Below are positions 1-7,074 of a stretch of 48,889 bases of DNA, piece by piece. Where the stretch lies: the IMG/VR virus record IMGVR_UViG_3300049595_004909, positions 1 to 48,889 of that record. The stretch is one strand, 5' to 3'. The translations under genes were made by a program, and so were the position numbers. The notes below the pieces were generated by a model. It was not told the DNA's origin and did not search any database. It saw nothing but the letters and a program-made list of their open reading frames with translations. Positions within the stretch are counted from its first letter, which is position 1. Every line of letters begins with the position of its first letter. The DNA comes from a virus.

Positions 1-1
1 C

Positions 2-712
2 TACTCGTGGCTGCAGGACCACGAAGAGATCACCCACGTCCACGACGAAGAGTCGGCGGGCGGCACAGTGCCGAAGCAGATGTACATGAACCAGGTTCGA
101 GAAGTCGGCCAGGAGGAGGGTCTCTTCGCGCCTGATGGCATGGTCAATGAGGGTGATGAGCCACTTGACGAGACCGACGTCCTCGACGAGATGACAGATG
201 ACGCATACAACGACGACCTCCAGAGCCGTCACGGCCGCTTCACGACACCCGAGGACGTCAAAGGCACACCACAGCACAGAGCTGCTCACGGTCCCTACGT
301 CAGCGACCGCAGAGGTGCACCCTCGACACCGATGGGCCCGGCATCTGCGGAGGAGCTTGAGAGGATCCGTGCACGCCTCGCGGGCAGTCCCCCGCAGCCC
401 TTCAACACGCACTATGGCCCCAACAGCCCCAACAGCCCTTACTACGACCTCCGCGAAGGTGCTTTCCCCGAGGAGATCGAGGGCGTCTACGGCGAAGAGC
501 CACCCGAGTTCGACGACGACATGGACTACGAGGACTACGAGGACTACGAGGACGACTCCTGGATGGACTACGAGACGGGAGAGGACGACGTCCCCTACGG
601 CGCAGCCGACGTCGCCCTTCGGATGGGACGTGGCTACAGGACAGACGAGGGTGAGGCTGCCCCGGTCAACGAGGCACGCTGGGCGAAGCTGGCTGGCATC
701 CTGAAGGGCTGA
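2..712 (+). CDS. Acidic hypothetical protein, 5'-truncated by window edge
   Basis: The frame is open from base 2, so the start lies outside the window; the GTG at 68 is only an internal candidate. The visible ~236 residues are very acidic (many Asp/Glu), with Pro/Gly-rich low-complexity stretches and a short DYE tandem encoded by three copies of a 9-bp unit at 524-550. The C-terminus ends in EARWAKLAGILKG. No enzyme motif is recognised. It is GC-rich, like the next gene, and lies upstream of genes that share an N-terminal tag; whether it carries the tag cannot be seen. An acidic disordered virion or scaffold-like protein is possible, but this is a guess. Confidence 0.6.
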   Translation, partial: YSWLQDHEEITHVHDEESAGGTVPKQMYMNQVREVGQEEGLFAPDGMVNEGDEPLDETDVLDEMTDDAYNDDLQSRHGRFTTPEDVKGTPQHRAAHGPYVSDRRGAPSTPMGPASAEELERIRARLAGSPPQPFNTHYGPNSPNSPYYDLREGAFPEEIEGVYGEEPPEFDDDMDYEDYEDYEDDSWMDYETGEDDVPYGAADVALRMGRGYRTDEGEAAPVNEARWAKLAGILKG

Positions 713-1060
713 CGGGCCGCGCCCGCTGCAGGGCTATGCAGACAAGGGGTCACCAGGCAGGGATGCAGGGTGGCCCCGAGCCCTATCTGCGGCTTGCTGT
801 CTGGGGAGCAGGGTAGGGGCGCCCCTAGCCCCCTACGTGGTAGAGCGCTCCGGGCGCGCCCCCTGGGGACCCGCCCCGGGGCGTACAAGCCCACCGGCGC
901 CCCCTGGGGGCCTGGAGGGGGCCTAGGTCTCCGCGCATTTCCCGGGAACTTTCCATCACTTTACCTACCTCCCCGCATGCACTGTAGGTACCCCCTCTCT
1001 CCCGATGTCCCCGAAATGCTCCCCGTCACCCGAGAGCTGTGGATATCCCCTTTCCCGAGA
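713..1060. other. GC-rich gene-free spacer with short palindromes
   Basis: About 350 bases (470 to the next start codon) hold no convincing gene. GC reaches about 80% around 841-900. Several short perfect palindromes are present: GGCGCGCC (853-860), GCCCCGGGGC (873-882), CCCCCTGGGGG (900-910) and TTCCCGGGAA (939-948). The last matches the core of the promoter-proximal repeat found downstream. Open frames here (for example 770-1171 on the plus strand) have low-complexity Pro/Arg/Gly translations and look spurious. Function is unknown. Confidence 0.5.
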
Positions 1061-1168
1061 GCAAAATCTGCACCAAGGAATTTCCGGAAGGGCTCATTTT
1101 GTCAAAAAACTTCCCGGGAGAAATTCGCGACTTTTGACCTTTCTGGTCGGTGTCCATATGTAAAACAG
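1061..1168 (+). promoter_or_regulatory. Intergenic promoter block, copy 1
   Basis: First of three similar blocks. In order: an AAAATCTGCACCAA box (1063-1076), an AAAAAACTTCCCGGGA box (1104-1119) with a palindromic TCCCGGGA core, then CGACTTTTGACCTTTC. This gives a sigma70-like -35 TTGACC at 1134-1139 and, after 17 bp, TATGTA at 1157-1162. The expected start site is near 1169, 17 bases before the ATG of the ADP-ribosyltransferase-like gene. Copies 2 and 3 precede the genes at 1990 and 3185. Confidence 0.65.
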
Positions 1169-1185
1169 TAGACCTGAGTCACCCG

Positions 1186-1860
1186 ATGTCACCCAAGCCC
1201 CTTCGTCACCTGATCCGCGCCATCCTTGCAGAATCGCAAGATGATGCGAATCCGCCATATGAGCTGCCTTATTCATTCCCTGGGGAGGCGGGCGACCTCC
1301 CGCCGCCGCCGGGCGGACCGCCTGTAAGCAGAGAGACGCAGCCCGATGACCTCCAGCGCCGAGGGGCCAACTTGTTGAGCTGGTTCGGTGACTCCAAGAT
1401 CCGACATGCCGACGGGTCTCCCCTTCGCATGTACCATGGGACCTCCGCTGGGTTCACAGTCTTTAAGTCAGGGGAGTTAGGAATGTTCGGTGCTGGGATG
1501 TATTTCACAGATGAGCCTGCATTTGCAAACAAATACGCTGGCCTTGATCGCGGTCGCCGGCGTGCGGAGGTCTCCGATGAACCGATGAAGACACCCAACG
1601 TGATGCCCGTATATCTTCGAGTTGTTCGACCCTATGTTATCAATGCCCGACCTGATACGATCGAAGAGGATCTCGAAAACAGCGGTGCAGTGTGGCGCGC
1701 GAAAAAGCTGGGCTACGATGGGGTCGTCGCCCGTATCTCTAGACAACCTTTCCATCAAGTTGTCGTCTGGGATCCTCGGCAGATCAAGTCGGCGGTGGGC
1801 AATGCAGGTGACTTCGACTGGCAGCAGGAGGACATCACACTCGAGGAAGGCGACGGATAG
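1186..1860 (+). CDS. ADP-ribosyltransferase-like protein with N-terminal tag
   Basis: A 224-residue protein. Residues 1-16 (MSPKPLRHLIRAILAE) carry the tag shared by five later genes. A Pro/Gly-rich linker follows (about 35-47). Residues 80-205 look like the ART fold of polyvalent-protein and toxin ARTs: YHGTS with His84, GAGMYFTDEPAFANKYA with Tyr106, a LGYDGVV strand, and VVVWDPRQIKSA near the C-terminus. The usual third catalytic Glu position appears to be Gln191, so activity and target are uncertain. T4 Alt is a capsid-packaged, injected ADP-ribosyltransferase, and the tag plus this fold suggests the same plan. The start at 1186 is chosen because it begins directly at the tag and lies downstream of the promoter block. 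Confidence 0.7.
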   Translation: MSPKPLRHLIRAILAESQDDANPPYELPYSFPGEAGDLPPPPGGPPVSRETQPDDLQRRGANLLSWFGDSKIRHADGSPLRMYHGTSAGFTVFKSGELGMFGAGMYFTDEPAFANKYAGLDRGRRRAEVSDEPMKTPNVMPVYLRVVRPYVINARPDTIEEDLENSGAVWRAKKLGYDGVVARISRQPFHQVVVWDPRQIKSAVGNAGDFDWQQEDITLEEGDG

Positions 1861-1868
1861 CAGAAGGG

Positions 1869-1970
1869 TAAAAATCTGGGCAGCAAAAGTGCCCCAGGCG
1901 CTTGCGGGTCAAAAAAACTTCCCGGGAAAATTTGACGACTTTCAAACACCCTAGAATTCGTATATTTAGA
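1869..1970 (+). promoter_or_regulatory. Intergenic promoter block, copy 2
   Basis: Same order of elements as copy 1: AAAAATCTGGGCAGCAAA (1870-1887), AAAAAAACTTCCCGGGAAAA (1911-1930), then a diverged GACGACTTTCAAA stretch. The -35/-10 pair is less clear than in the other copies: TTGACG at 1932-1937 is 23 bp from TATATT at 1961-1966. A Shine-Dalgarno-like AGGAGA follows at 1975-1980, and the ATG is at 1990. Confidence 0.55.
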
Positions 1971-1989
1971 TTCCAGGAGATAGAGAATC

Positions 1990-2208
1990 ATGAAGATCAC
2001 ACAGAGACAATTGAGACAGATCATTCGCGAAGAGCTCACCAGAGAAATGAGCTCGCAGACACCGCCCGATCTGGGGCCTGCAACCTCGCGTGCCGTGTCT
2101 TGCGGGACCTGCGCAGCCTTCTGCCCCAAAACGGGGACCTGCAAGGCATTCGGCGGCTACCCCGTGTCCGCAGACATGGTGTGCGACGCATGGCAGCCCC
2201 AGTCGTAA
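1990..2208 (+). CDS. Small four-cysteine protein with N-terminal tag
   Basis: A 72-residue protein starting MKITQRQLRQIIREELTRE, nearly identical to the start of the gene at 2337. The rest is a compact Cys motif: CGTCAAFC, then TGTCKAF, then MVCDAW, a spacing seen in small zinc- or iron-sulfur-binding (HiPIP-like) phage proteins. AGGAGA at 1975-1980 gives a good ribosome binding site. Promoter block copy 2 lies directly upstream. Function is unknown; a metal-binding injected peptide would fit the tag. Confidence 0.65.
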   Translation: MKITQRQLRQIIREELTREMSSQTPPDLGPATSRAVSCGTCAAFCPKTGTCKAFGGYPVSADMVCDAWQPQS

Positions 2209-2257
2209 AATATCGTGGGGCCCCAGAATAGAATGTGCCTCTCCAAGCGCCGTTGGG

Positions 2258-2279
2258 GGCGTCGCGAATCGCGGACGCC
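2258..2279. other. GC-rich hairpin in the 2209-2336 gap
   Basis: GGCGTC-GCG-AAT-CGC-G-GACGCC can fold as a near-perfect stem with a three-base loop and one bulge. No T tract follows, so it is not a classical terminator. It could be an mRNA 3'-end stabiliser for the small cysteine gene or a weak attenuator. The remaining gap carries GGAG at 2327-2330, just before the ATG at 2337. Confidence 0.4.
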
Positions 2280-2336
2280 ATGAACCAACTTTAGGCTGGT
2301 AGACATTGAATATTTAGTCATCGTATTGGAGATTAC

Positions 2337-3065
2337 ATGAAGATCACAAGCAAACAACTTCGCCAGATCATCCGTGAGGAGCTTGAGCGTGAGGCAGTAC
2401 AAAACCCTCTCGCAGGTCGAAATGCAGCTTTTGCTATGGCATTTTCACTTTCTCCATTTCATCCAAAACAAAGTCACGAGATTAGATCTTTTCATCGACT
2501 TGTTGAAATTTTTCTGAATGGGCCGAATCGTGATAGAATCGCTCCTGACGCTCAAAAAGATCTAGCATTTATTTCACAACAAGTTCGAAAAGGTTTCAAT
2601 GATCCTGCTTATTTGAGTCGTGCAGACATTGAGAAAGCATTTTTTAAGCTTAAAGAATTATTCGGACCAGACTATGATTCTCATTTAATCAATTTTTATG
2701 ATGGATTTGAATCGCCTTTAGTCTCCGGAGGTTTGCGCAGCAGTTTGGACAAGATCAATAATGCTCTTAGAGAAATTAGCAAGGAAACCGGTTATGAGAC
2801 TTCCTATGTTAAAGGGCAACGTGTCGGTGCGATTGTTGACGGAATCGCAGCATTCAAATCGCGCTTGGATGCTATTCCAGACAGTGATATAGAATATTTG
2901 ACTAGAATTCATCAATTAATTTCCAAACTTACAAGTTTGTCAACAGACGATATTGATCCCGATTATAAGTCAAGTTTCGCTAGACTTATAAATTCTGGTC
3001 CCGATGGCATTGCTCAAGCTGTCGAATTATTTGATGTATTAAACCAGCCTGATGCGGAAGAATGA
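2337..3065 (+). CDS. Hypothetical helical protein with N-terminal tag
   Basis: A 242-residue protein beginning MKITSKQLRQIIREELERE. The body is predicted mainly helical, soluble and without Cys clusters or membrane segments; I recognise no family. Base composition is clearly lower in GC than the flanking tagged genes (one 60-base line at 2461 is about 32% GC), so the body probably has a separate origin from its tag. TTGGAG (2325-2330) is the ribosome binding site. The gene is flanked by tagged neighbours and followed by promoter block copy 3, whose first box overlaps its stop codon region. Confidence 0.65.
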   Translation: MKITSKQLRQIIREELEREAVQNPLAGRNAAFAMAFSLSPFHPKQSHEIRSFHRLVEIFLNGPNRDRIAPDAQKDLAFISQQVRKGFNDPAYLSRADIEKAFFKLKELFGPDYDSHLINFYDGFESPLVSGGLRSSLDKINNALREISKETGYETSYVKGQRVGAIVDGIAAFKSRLDAIPDSDIEYLTRIHQLISKLTSLSTDDIDPDYKSSFARLINSGPDGIAQAVELFDVLNQPDAEE

Positions 3066-3170
3066 AAATCTGCGCACCAAATTTTTTCTCCCGGGTCGTT
3101 TCCTTGAAAAACTTCCCGGGAAAATTTTTCGACTTTTGACCTTTCCTGCCGATCGCCATATGTAAATTCT
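3064..3170 (+). promoter_or_regulatory. Intergenic promoter block, copy 3
   Basis: GAAAATCTGCGCACCAA (3064-3080), a second TCCCGGGT (3089-3096), AAAAACTTCCCGGGAAAA, then CGACTTTTGACCTTTC with TTGACC at 3136-3141 and, 17 bp on, TATGTA at 3159-3164 within CCATATGTAAA. It matches copy 1 across about 100 bp. The predicted start is near 3171, and a GAGAGGA ribosome binding site (3171-3177) precedes the ATG at 3185. Confidence 0.65.
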
Positions 3171-3184
3171 AGAGAGGATTCATC

Positions 3185-3763
3185 ATGAGTGTTACACGTC
3201 AAAGGTTGAGGCAGATCATCAAGGAAGAGCTGGGTCGTGCGGGCCTGGTTGAGGGCCGCTGGGGCCGTGGCAGCTACGATCCAGGTGGATTTCCTCGTTA
3301 TGGTTCCAGCCGGATGTCGGACTCGGAGGCCCGCTTCCGTGGTGGTCGCGGGTATGATGAGCCCCGCGAGCGGGGTCCCCGGCATGTCGCCTCGGGTGGC
3401 GTCCACTCAGCAGTCAATCTATTTGTCGGCAAGACGCAGGGCAAGCAGCTTCTTGATGCGCTTTCAAGGTTGGACTCAGACGCCATGGGCTCCTTCAAGC
3501 GTGGTTATGATTCGGTCGTCAGCGCAGTCATAGGCGATATGGATCCTGCCACCGGTTATTACATGCAGGGCCCACGTTACCGCATCTCAACAGATGCCGA
3601 CGGCTACACCTTTACGGTAGGCGCAGTCGTGGGCAAGGGTGCGACACCCACCGAGGCCCTTCGGGATGCCGCGTCACAGGGATTTGAGGGATCTGATGTG
3701 ATCCTTGCCGCCATGGACGGCGTCGCTCCCCTCGGTGAGGGTCGACAGAGGAGAAGGCGGTGA
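3185..3763 (+). CDS. Hypothetical protein with N-terminal tag
   Basis: A 192-residue protein starting MSVTRQRLRQIIKEELGRAG, driven by promoter block copy 3. Residues 25-70 are a Gly/Arg/Ser-rich, probably disordered stretch. The C-terminal half (about 75-185) looks like a small alpha/beta domain with repeated Ala/Gly/Asp segments. It ends in a basic RQRRRR tail, which could bind DNA. It is GC-rich (about 60%). Its stop overlaps the GTG start of the next gene (GTGA), so the two are translationally coupled. No family is recognised. Confidence 0.65.
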   Translation: MSVTRQRLRQIIKEELGRAGLVEGRWGRGSYDPGGFPRYGSSRMSDSEARFRGGRGYDEPRERGPRHVASGGVHSAVNLFVGKTQGKQLLDALSRLDSDAMGSFKRGYDSVVSAVIGDMDPATGYYMQGPRYRISTDADGYTFTVGAVVGKGATPTEALRDAASQGFEGSDVILAAMDGVAPLGEGRQRRRR

Positions 3764-4227
3764 GGGGCGTAGGGCGTCTTCTAAGAGACTTGATCCGTGA
3801 GAATCTTAATGAGGCTGACGTTGCCAGCCTTAGCGATTACACGTTATCTGTCTCTGGTACCGACCAGATAAGGGTCAATAACATCAAGACGGGCAAGACA
3901 AATGTGTCCAAGAACATCGAGGTCATGTCGTCTAAGTGGACAAAGTCATTCCTTAATATCAAGTCAATGACCATACCCCCAGGTGGATTTAATCCCGCCG
4001 CCGCTGATGGTGCGCCTATCCTTACCGTTGACGTTGTCATCGAGAGCCCGATTCCTTTTATGTCCGATATCAAGGAGCACGCGGTCCTGGTCAACCGGGC
4101 CGCGCTTCTAAAGATGGCTGATGCGATTCTTTCTGGTCGTGGTTATTCAGCACCCAAGAAGGTCAAAGAAGACGGCTCGTGGGCTCGACTTATCGTCAAT
4201 GGCGGCGATGGAACAGAAAAAGGTTGA
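3760..4227 (+). CDS. Hypothetical protein with N-terminal tag variant
   Basis: A 155-residue protein starting at GTG (3760), overlapping the previous stop by four bases. The N-terminus MRGVGRLLRDLIRENLNEA is a looser version of the shared tag. The remainder is a mixed alpha/beta sequence with a hydrophobic beta-rich centre (PILTVDVVIESPIPF) and no recognised motif. It is co-transcribed with the genes at 3185 and 4230. Confidence 0.6.
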   Translation: MRGVGRLLRDLIRENLNEADVASLSDYTLSVSGTDQIRVNNIKTGKTNVSKNIEVMSSKWTKSFLNIKSMTIPPGGFNPAAADGAPILTVDVVIESPIPFMSDIKEHAVLVNRAALLKMADAILSGRGYSAPKKVKEDGSWARLIVNGGDGTEKG

Positions 4228-4229
4228 TC

Positions 4230-4652
4230 ATGAAGACACACCAAGCATTGCGCCTATTGATTAGAAATGAGGTCAATCGTGCTCTAAACGAGGCAAAGAA
4301 GAAGGCGCCGCTGCCTCCTCTTCCTCCGATCGCGTCAACACCGCAGTTTGATGATGAGATGCGAGACATATCGATGATGCACGATCTAGGCTATGATGTC
4401 GAAAGCATGCTAGGCACTGACATATTCGGGTCAGGTGATTATCCTGAGAGTGACCAGCTTGCGAGAAAGTCACGTTATTCTGATCCCGAGGACCTTTACC
4501 GGAAGCCGTCTGCCCAATGGATGGCACAGCATCTAGCTGCAAGCGCCGATCCTGAGAAGCGAAAAATTGGCCAGCGTCTCTTGCAGAAGATGCGAGCAAG
4601 ACTAGGTGACGCTTCTTTCTTGCGCTTAGGTGACAGTGGTGGTGATGTTTAA
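4230..4652 (+). CDS. Hypothetical protein with N-terminal tag variant
   Basis: A 140-residue protein. The ATG at 4230 is preferred over an in-frame start at 4179 because it begins at the tag (MKTHQALRLLIRNEVNRAL) and lies just after the previous stop. A Pro-rich linker PLPPLPPI follows, then an acidic helical body. AAAAAGG at 4217-4223 is the likely ribosome binding site. It is the last gene of the tagged group; no terminator hairpin is evident before the next gene. Confidence 0.6.
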   Translation: MKTHQALRLLIRNEVNRALNEAKKKAPLPPLPPIASTPQFDDEMRDISMMHDLGYDVESMLGTDIFGSGDYPESDQLARKSRYSDPEDLYRKPSAQWMAQHLAASADPEKRKIGQRLLQKMRARLGDASFLRLGDSGGDV

Positions 4653-4668
4653 CTTCTTCATCTTATAG

Positions 4669-4674
4669 CATAAT
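4669..4674 (+). promoter_or_regulatory. -10-like hexamer CATAAT, leaderless geometry
   Basis: CATAAT ends seven bases before the ATG at 4682. No Shine-Dalgarno sequence lies between and no -35 is obvious. TTATAGCA (4663-4670) overlaps it. The same geometry recurs at 10314, 23664, 38391, 40343 and 41185. Confidence 0.4.
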
Positions 4675-4681
4675 TTTTCTT

Positions 4682-5428
4682 ATGAAAGTTGCCGTTTGCT
4701 TATCGGGTCAGACACGTTCTTTAGAAAAGACTTGGCAATCAATTCAAGAATTTCTTGTTGAACCATATCAATCAGACATTTTTGTTCACACATGGCACGA
4801 TTCTCCTGGAGTCTCCAACACATCACTAAGATGTCTTGATAATGTTGATAATTTCTTTGGTGATAAAATTGTCTCATCTTTATATGAGAGTCACAAAGAT
4901 GTATCGCCTTATCTTAAAAGTGCTTCTAAAGAAAATCAATCATCCATGTTTTATAGTATTTTAGCTTGTAATGAACTAAAGAAGTCATTTGAGACCAAAA
5001 ATTCTTTCAAATATGACTTGGTTATTAGATCTAGAATGGACTGCCTGTTTCATCAAGAAATAGAAAAGTCTAGCATTGACAAACTTTTATGTGATGAAAA
5101 TCTGATTTTAGTAAGAGGTGAGAGCGATCACAGAATTTTTAATGGCAACTTCTTTTTCGATCAGAAAAAGTCCTACATCTGTGACATATTTGCGATAGGC
5201 TCATCCAAGTCAATGGATATCTTTTGCGACGTATACAATCATGATGAGCTATTAAAATCAGATTTTTATGATGACTCAGAAAGTAAGATCCCTGAACTGT
5301 TGAAGCCTAATAACGTTAGGCCAGACTGGCTAAGCTTCAAATTTTTTCGTCAAAAGTCAGTCAAAGATGACAAATTTGTGATGTGGTCAGACTATAAAGA
5401 TGAGGGCTACATAGAAAAACTGGTCTAA
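4682..5428 (+). CDS. Putative glycosyltransferase-like protein
   Basis: A 248-residue protein. The N-terminus KVAVCLSGQTRSLEKTW and SDIFVHTWHD match a family of poorly characterised, capsule-locus-associated glycosyltransferase-like proteins (KVAxCLSGQxR...DxFxHTW). DLVIRSRMDCLF is the central RxD-type motif of this group. A paralogue lies at 31243 inside the glycan locus. It is AT-rich compared with the tagged genes before it, and its stop codon overlaps the stop of the convergent gene. The substrate is unknown. Confidence 0.55.
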   Translation: MKVAVCLSGQTRSLEKTWQSIQEFLVEPYQSDIFVHTWHDSPGVSNTSLRCLDNVDNFFGDKIVSSLYESHKDVSPYLKSASKENQSSMFYSILACNELKKSFETKNSFKYDLVIRSRMDCLFHQEIEKSSIDKLLCDENLILVRGESDHRIFNGNFFFDQKKSYICDIFAIGSSKSMDIFCDVYNHDELLKSDFYDDSESKIPELLKPNNVRPDWLSFKFFRQKSVKDDKFVMWSDYKDEGYIEKLV

Positions 5429-5802
5429 TAAGCTATGAATAGCTTAACAATCTGGCCTGCGACGGCATTTGCCTGATCCTCGAAGAATCCGCCGACGTCT
5501 TTGATCTGAGTCCTTCCATAAAAGTCATGCTTTCCCTGTTGCATGTGTGTCATCTCATGCGCGATTGAGCGGCACACGTCGTGTGGGTGACGACCGTTTG
5601 TATAGATCACAACATGGTTGTTTGACGGATTGAAGAATGCTGTCGTCTTGATGCCGTGTTTTTCTTTATCACCTGTTAATATGACCGTGTATTCCTGGTC
5701 CTGCAGGTGAAGAAATTCCTCGGCAAAAACACAAAATTGGCAAATCGTTGAAATTGCTTCTTCATCGTGCCCGCATGTTTTTTCAGCTATGACCTTTTTC
5801 AT
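5425..5802 (-). CDS. Putative zinc metallopeptidase (HExxH)
   Basis: A 125-residue minus-strand protein. SIAHEMTHMQQ gives the HExxH zinc motif, and a downstream FFEDQANAVAG supplies a likely third ligand Glu in the EDxAN pattern typical of small phage and bacterial gluzincin-like peptidases. An N-terminal CGHDE...CQFC cysteine group is present. It is one of only two minus-strand genes, converging with the gene at 4682; a palindromic TAAGCTAT-GA-ATAGCTTA (5429-5446) sits at the overlap. Upstream, on its own strand, TTATAGCA (5816-5823) may be a promoter element. The substrate is unknown. Confidence 0.5.
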   Translation of the reverse strand: MKKVIAEKTCGHDEEAISTICQFCVFAEEFLHLQDQEYTVILTGDKEKHGIKTTAFFNPSNNHVVIYTNGRHPHDVCRSIAHEMTHMQQGKHDFYGRTQIKDVGGFFEDQANAVAGQIVKLFIAY

Positions 5803-5880
5803 ATTTCTAGTCTCATGCTATAAGTATTCAAGAAACGAACTTCGAGTGCCTAGTATTATTAACGAGAGCAGGAGATAAAT

Positions 5881-7074
5881 TTGTCAATCTTCAGAGAGCA
5901 CAAGACATCAGCAGATCGGTCAGCATCCGATCGGTCTCGTCACAAGAAGAAGATTGAGAAGGCCATTCGTGAGGGCATAACCGATATTATCGCCGAGGAA
6001 TCGATCATCGGCCAAGACGGCAAGAAGCGTGTCAAGATTCCTGTGCGTGGTATTAAAGAGTGGCAATTTGTCTACGGTGATAACCAAAATCAGAAAAAGG
6101 CAGGATCAGCTCCTGGCCACGACCTAGAGCAAGGCCAGGTCGTAAAGAAAGGGCAGCAAAAAGAAAAGGCTGCAGGTGGCTCAAAGGCTGGCAAGGATAA
6201 AGGTGAGGAGACGTACGAGGTCGAGATCTCACTTGAGGAGCTTGCCGAGTACCTTTTTGAGTCACTTAATCTGCCTGATCTTGATAAGAAGAAATTCAAG
6301 AACATGCTTAGCTCCAAGCCTAAGCGACATGGGACACGGACTAGCGGTATACGCCCAAGACTTGACAAGAAGTTATCTGCAATTGAGAGGATTAAGCGCA
6401 AGACGGCGGCAAAGAAGACAGGAACACTTGAAGTTGATTCGGAAACTGGCGAAGAGATATTCCCATTCCATGACAACGATCTAAGATACCATTTCATCAA
6501 GGATAAGCCAAAAGAGGCGACAAATGCCGTAGTTTTCTTCATGATGGATGTCTCGGGCTCCATGACCCGTGATATAAAATACGTTGCCAGGTCCTTCTTT
6601 TTCATCCTCTACCAGTTCTTGCGCTACAAATATGAAAATGTTGAGATCGTATTTATATCGCACACGACAGAGGCATCTGAGGTTGACGAGGATGCCTTCT
6701 TCAAGCGGGTCGAGTCGGGTGGAACATATGTGAGCACTGCACCCAAGCTCGCACTTGAGATCGCAAGAGAAAGATTCCATCCTAGCAGCTGGAATATCTA
6801 CGCATTTCACTGCACAGACGGTGATAACTGGGGTGAGGATAACGATCGTGCTGTCAAGGCATTCAGAGAGCTATCTGAGATCTGCCAGATGACGGGATAT
6901 TTCGAGATCTTGTTGGGAGGCAAGGACAGTAGCTGGAATGAGGATGTTGAGAAGACCTTGTGGGGTCATCTTGTCAGAGTCAAGGACGACAGATTTAAGA
7001 TGAATATTTTAAAGTCAGCACAGGACATCTGGCCTGTGTTTAAGAAGCTTTTTGGAGGGCTTCCAGATGTCTGA
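5881..7074 (+). CDS. DUF444/YeaH-YhbH family protein with VWA-like domain
   Basis: A 397-residue protein starting at TTG with GGAG (5871-5874) upstream. The N-terminus (DRSRHKKKIEKAIREGITDIIAEES) and IKVPIRG-like segment are diagnostic of DUF444. A Lys/Gly-rich linker (70-110) follows, then a VWA-like domain with the metal-site motif DVSGS at residues 223-227 and a later FHCTDGDNW. Length is in the normal family range. In bacteria this protein (YeaH in E. coli, YhbH in Bacillus) is encoded with PrkA and SpoVR, and here the three are consecutive. Its stop overlaps the SpoVR start by eight bases. It probably works with the kinase; the molecular role is not well known. Confidence 0.9.
   Translation: MSIFREHKTSADRSASDRSRHKKKIEKAIREGITDIIAEESIIGQDGKKRVKIPVRGIKEWQFVYGDNQNQKKAGSAPGHDLEQGQVVKKGQQKEKAAGGSKAGKDKGEETYEVEISLEELAEYLFESLNLPDLDKKKFKNMLSSKPKRHGTRTSGIRPRLDKKLSAIERIKRKTAAKKTGTLEVDSETGEEIFPFHDNDLRYHFIKDKPKEATNAVVFFMMDVSGSMTRDIKYVARSFFFILYQFLRYKYENVEIVFISHTTEASEVDEDAFFKRVESGGTYVSTAPKLALEIARERFHPSSWNIYAFHCTDGDNWGEDNDRAVKAFRELSEICQMTGYFEILLGGKDSSWNEDVEKTLWGHLVRVKDDRFKMNILKSAQDIWPVFKKLFGGLPDV

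Noticed and set aside
770-1171. Open frame of 133 codons in the GC-rich spacer
   Set aside because: Low-complexity Pro/Arg/Gly translation, no ribosome binding site, and it runs through the promoter block. High GC makes chance open frames common.
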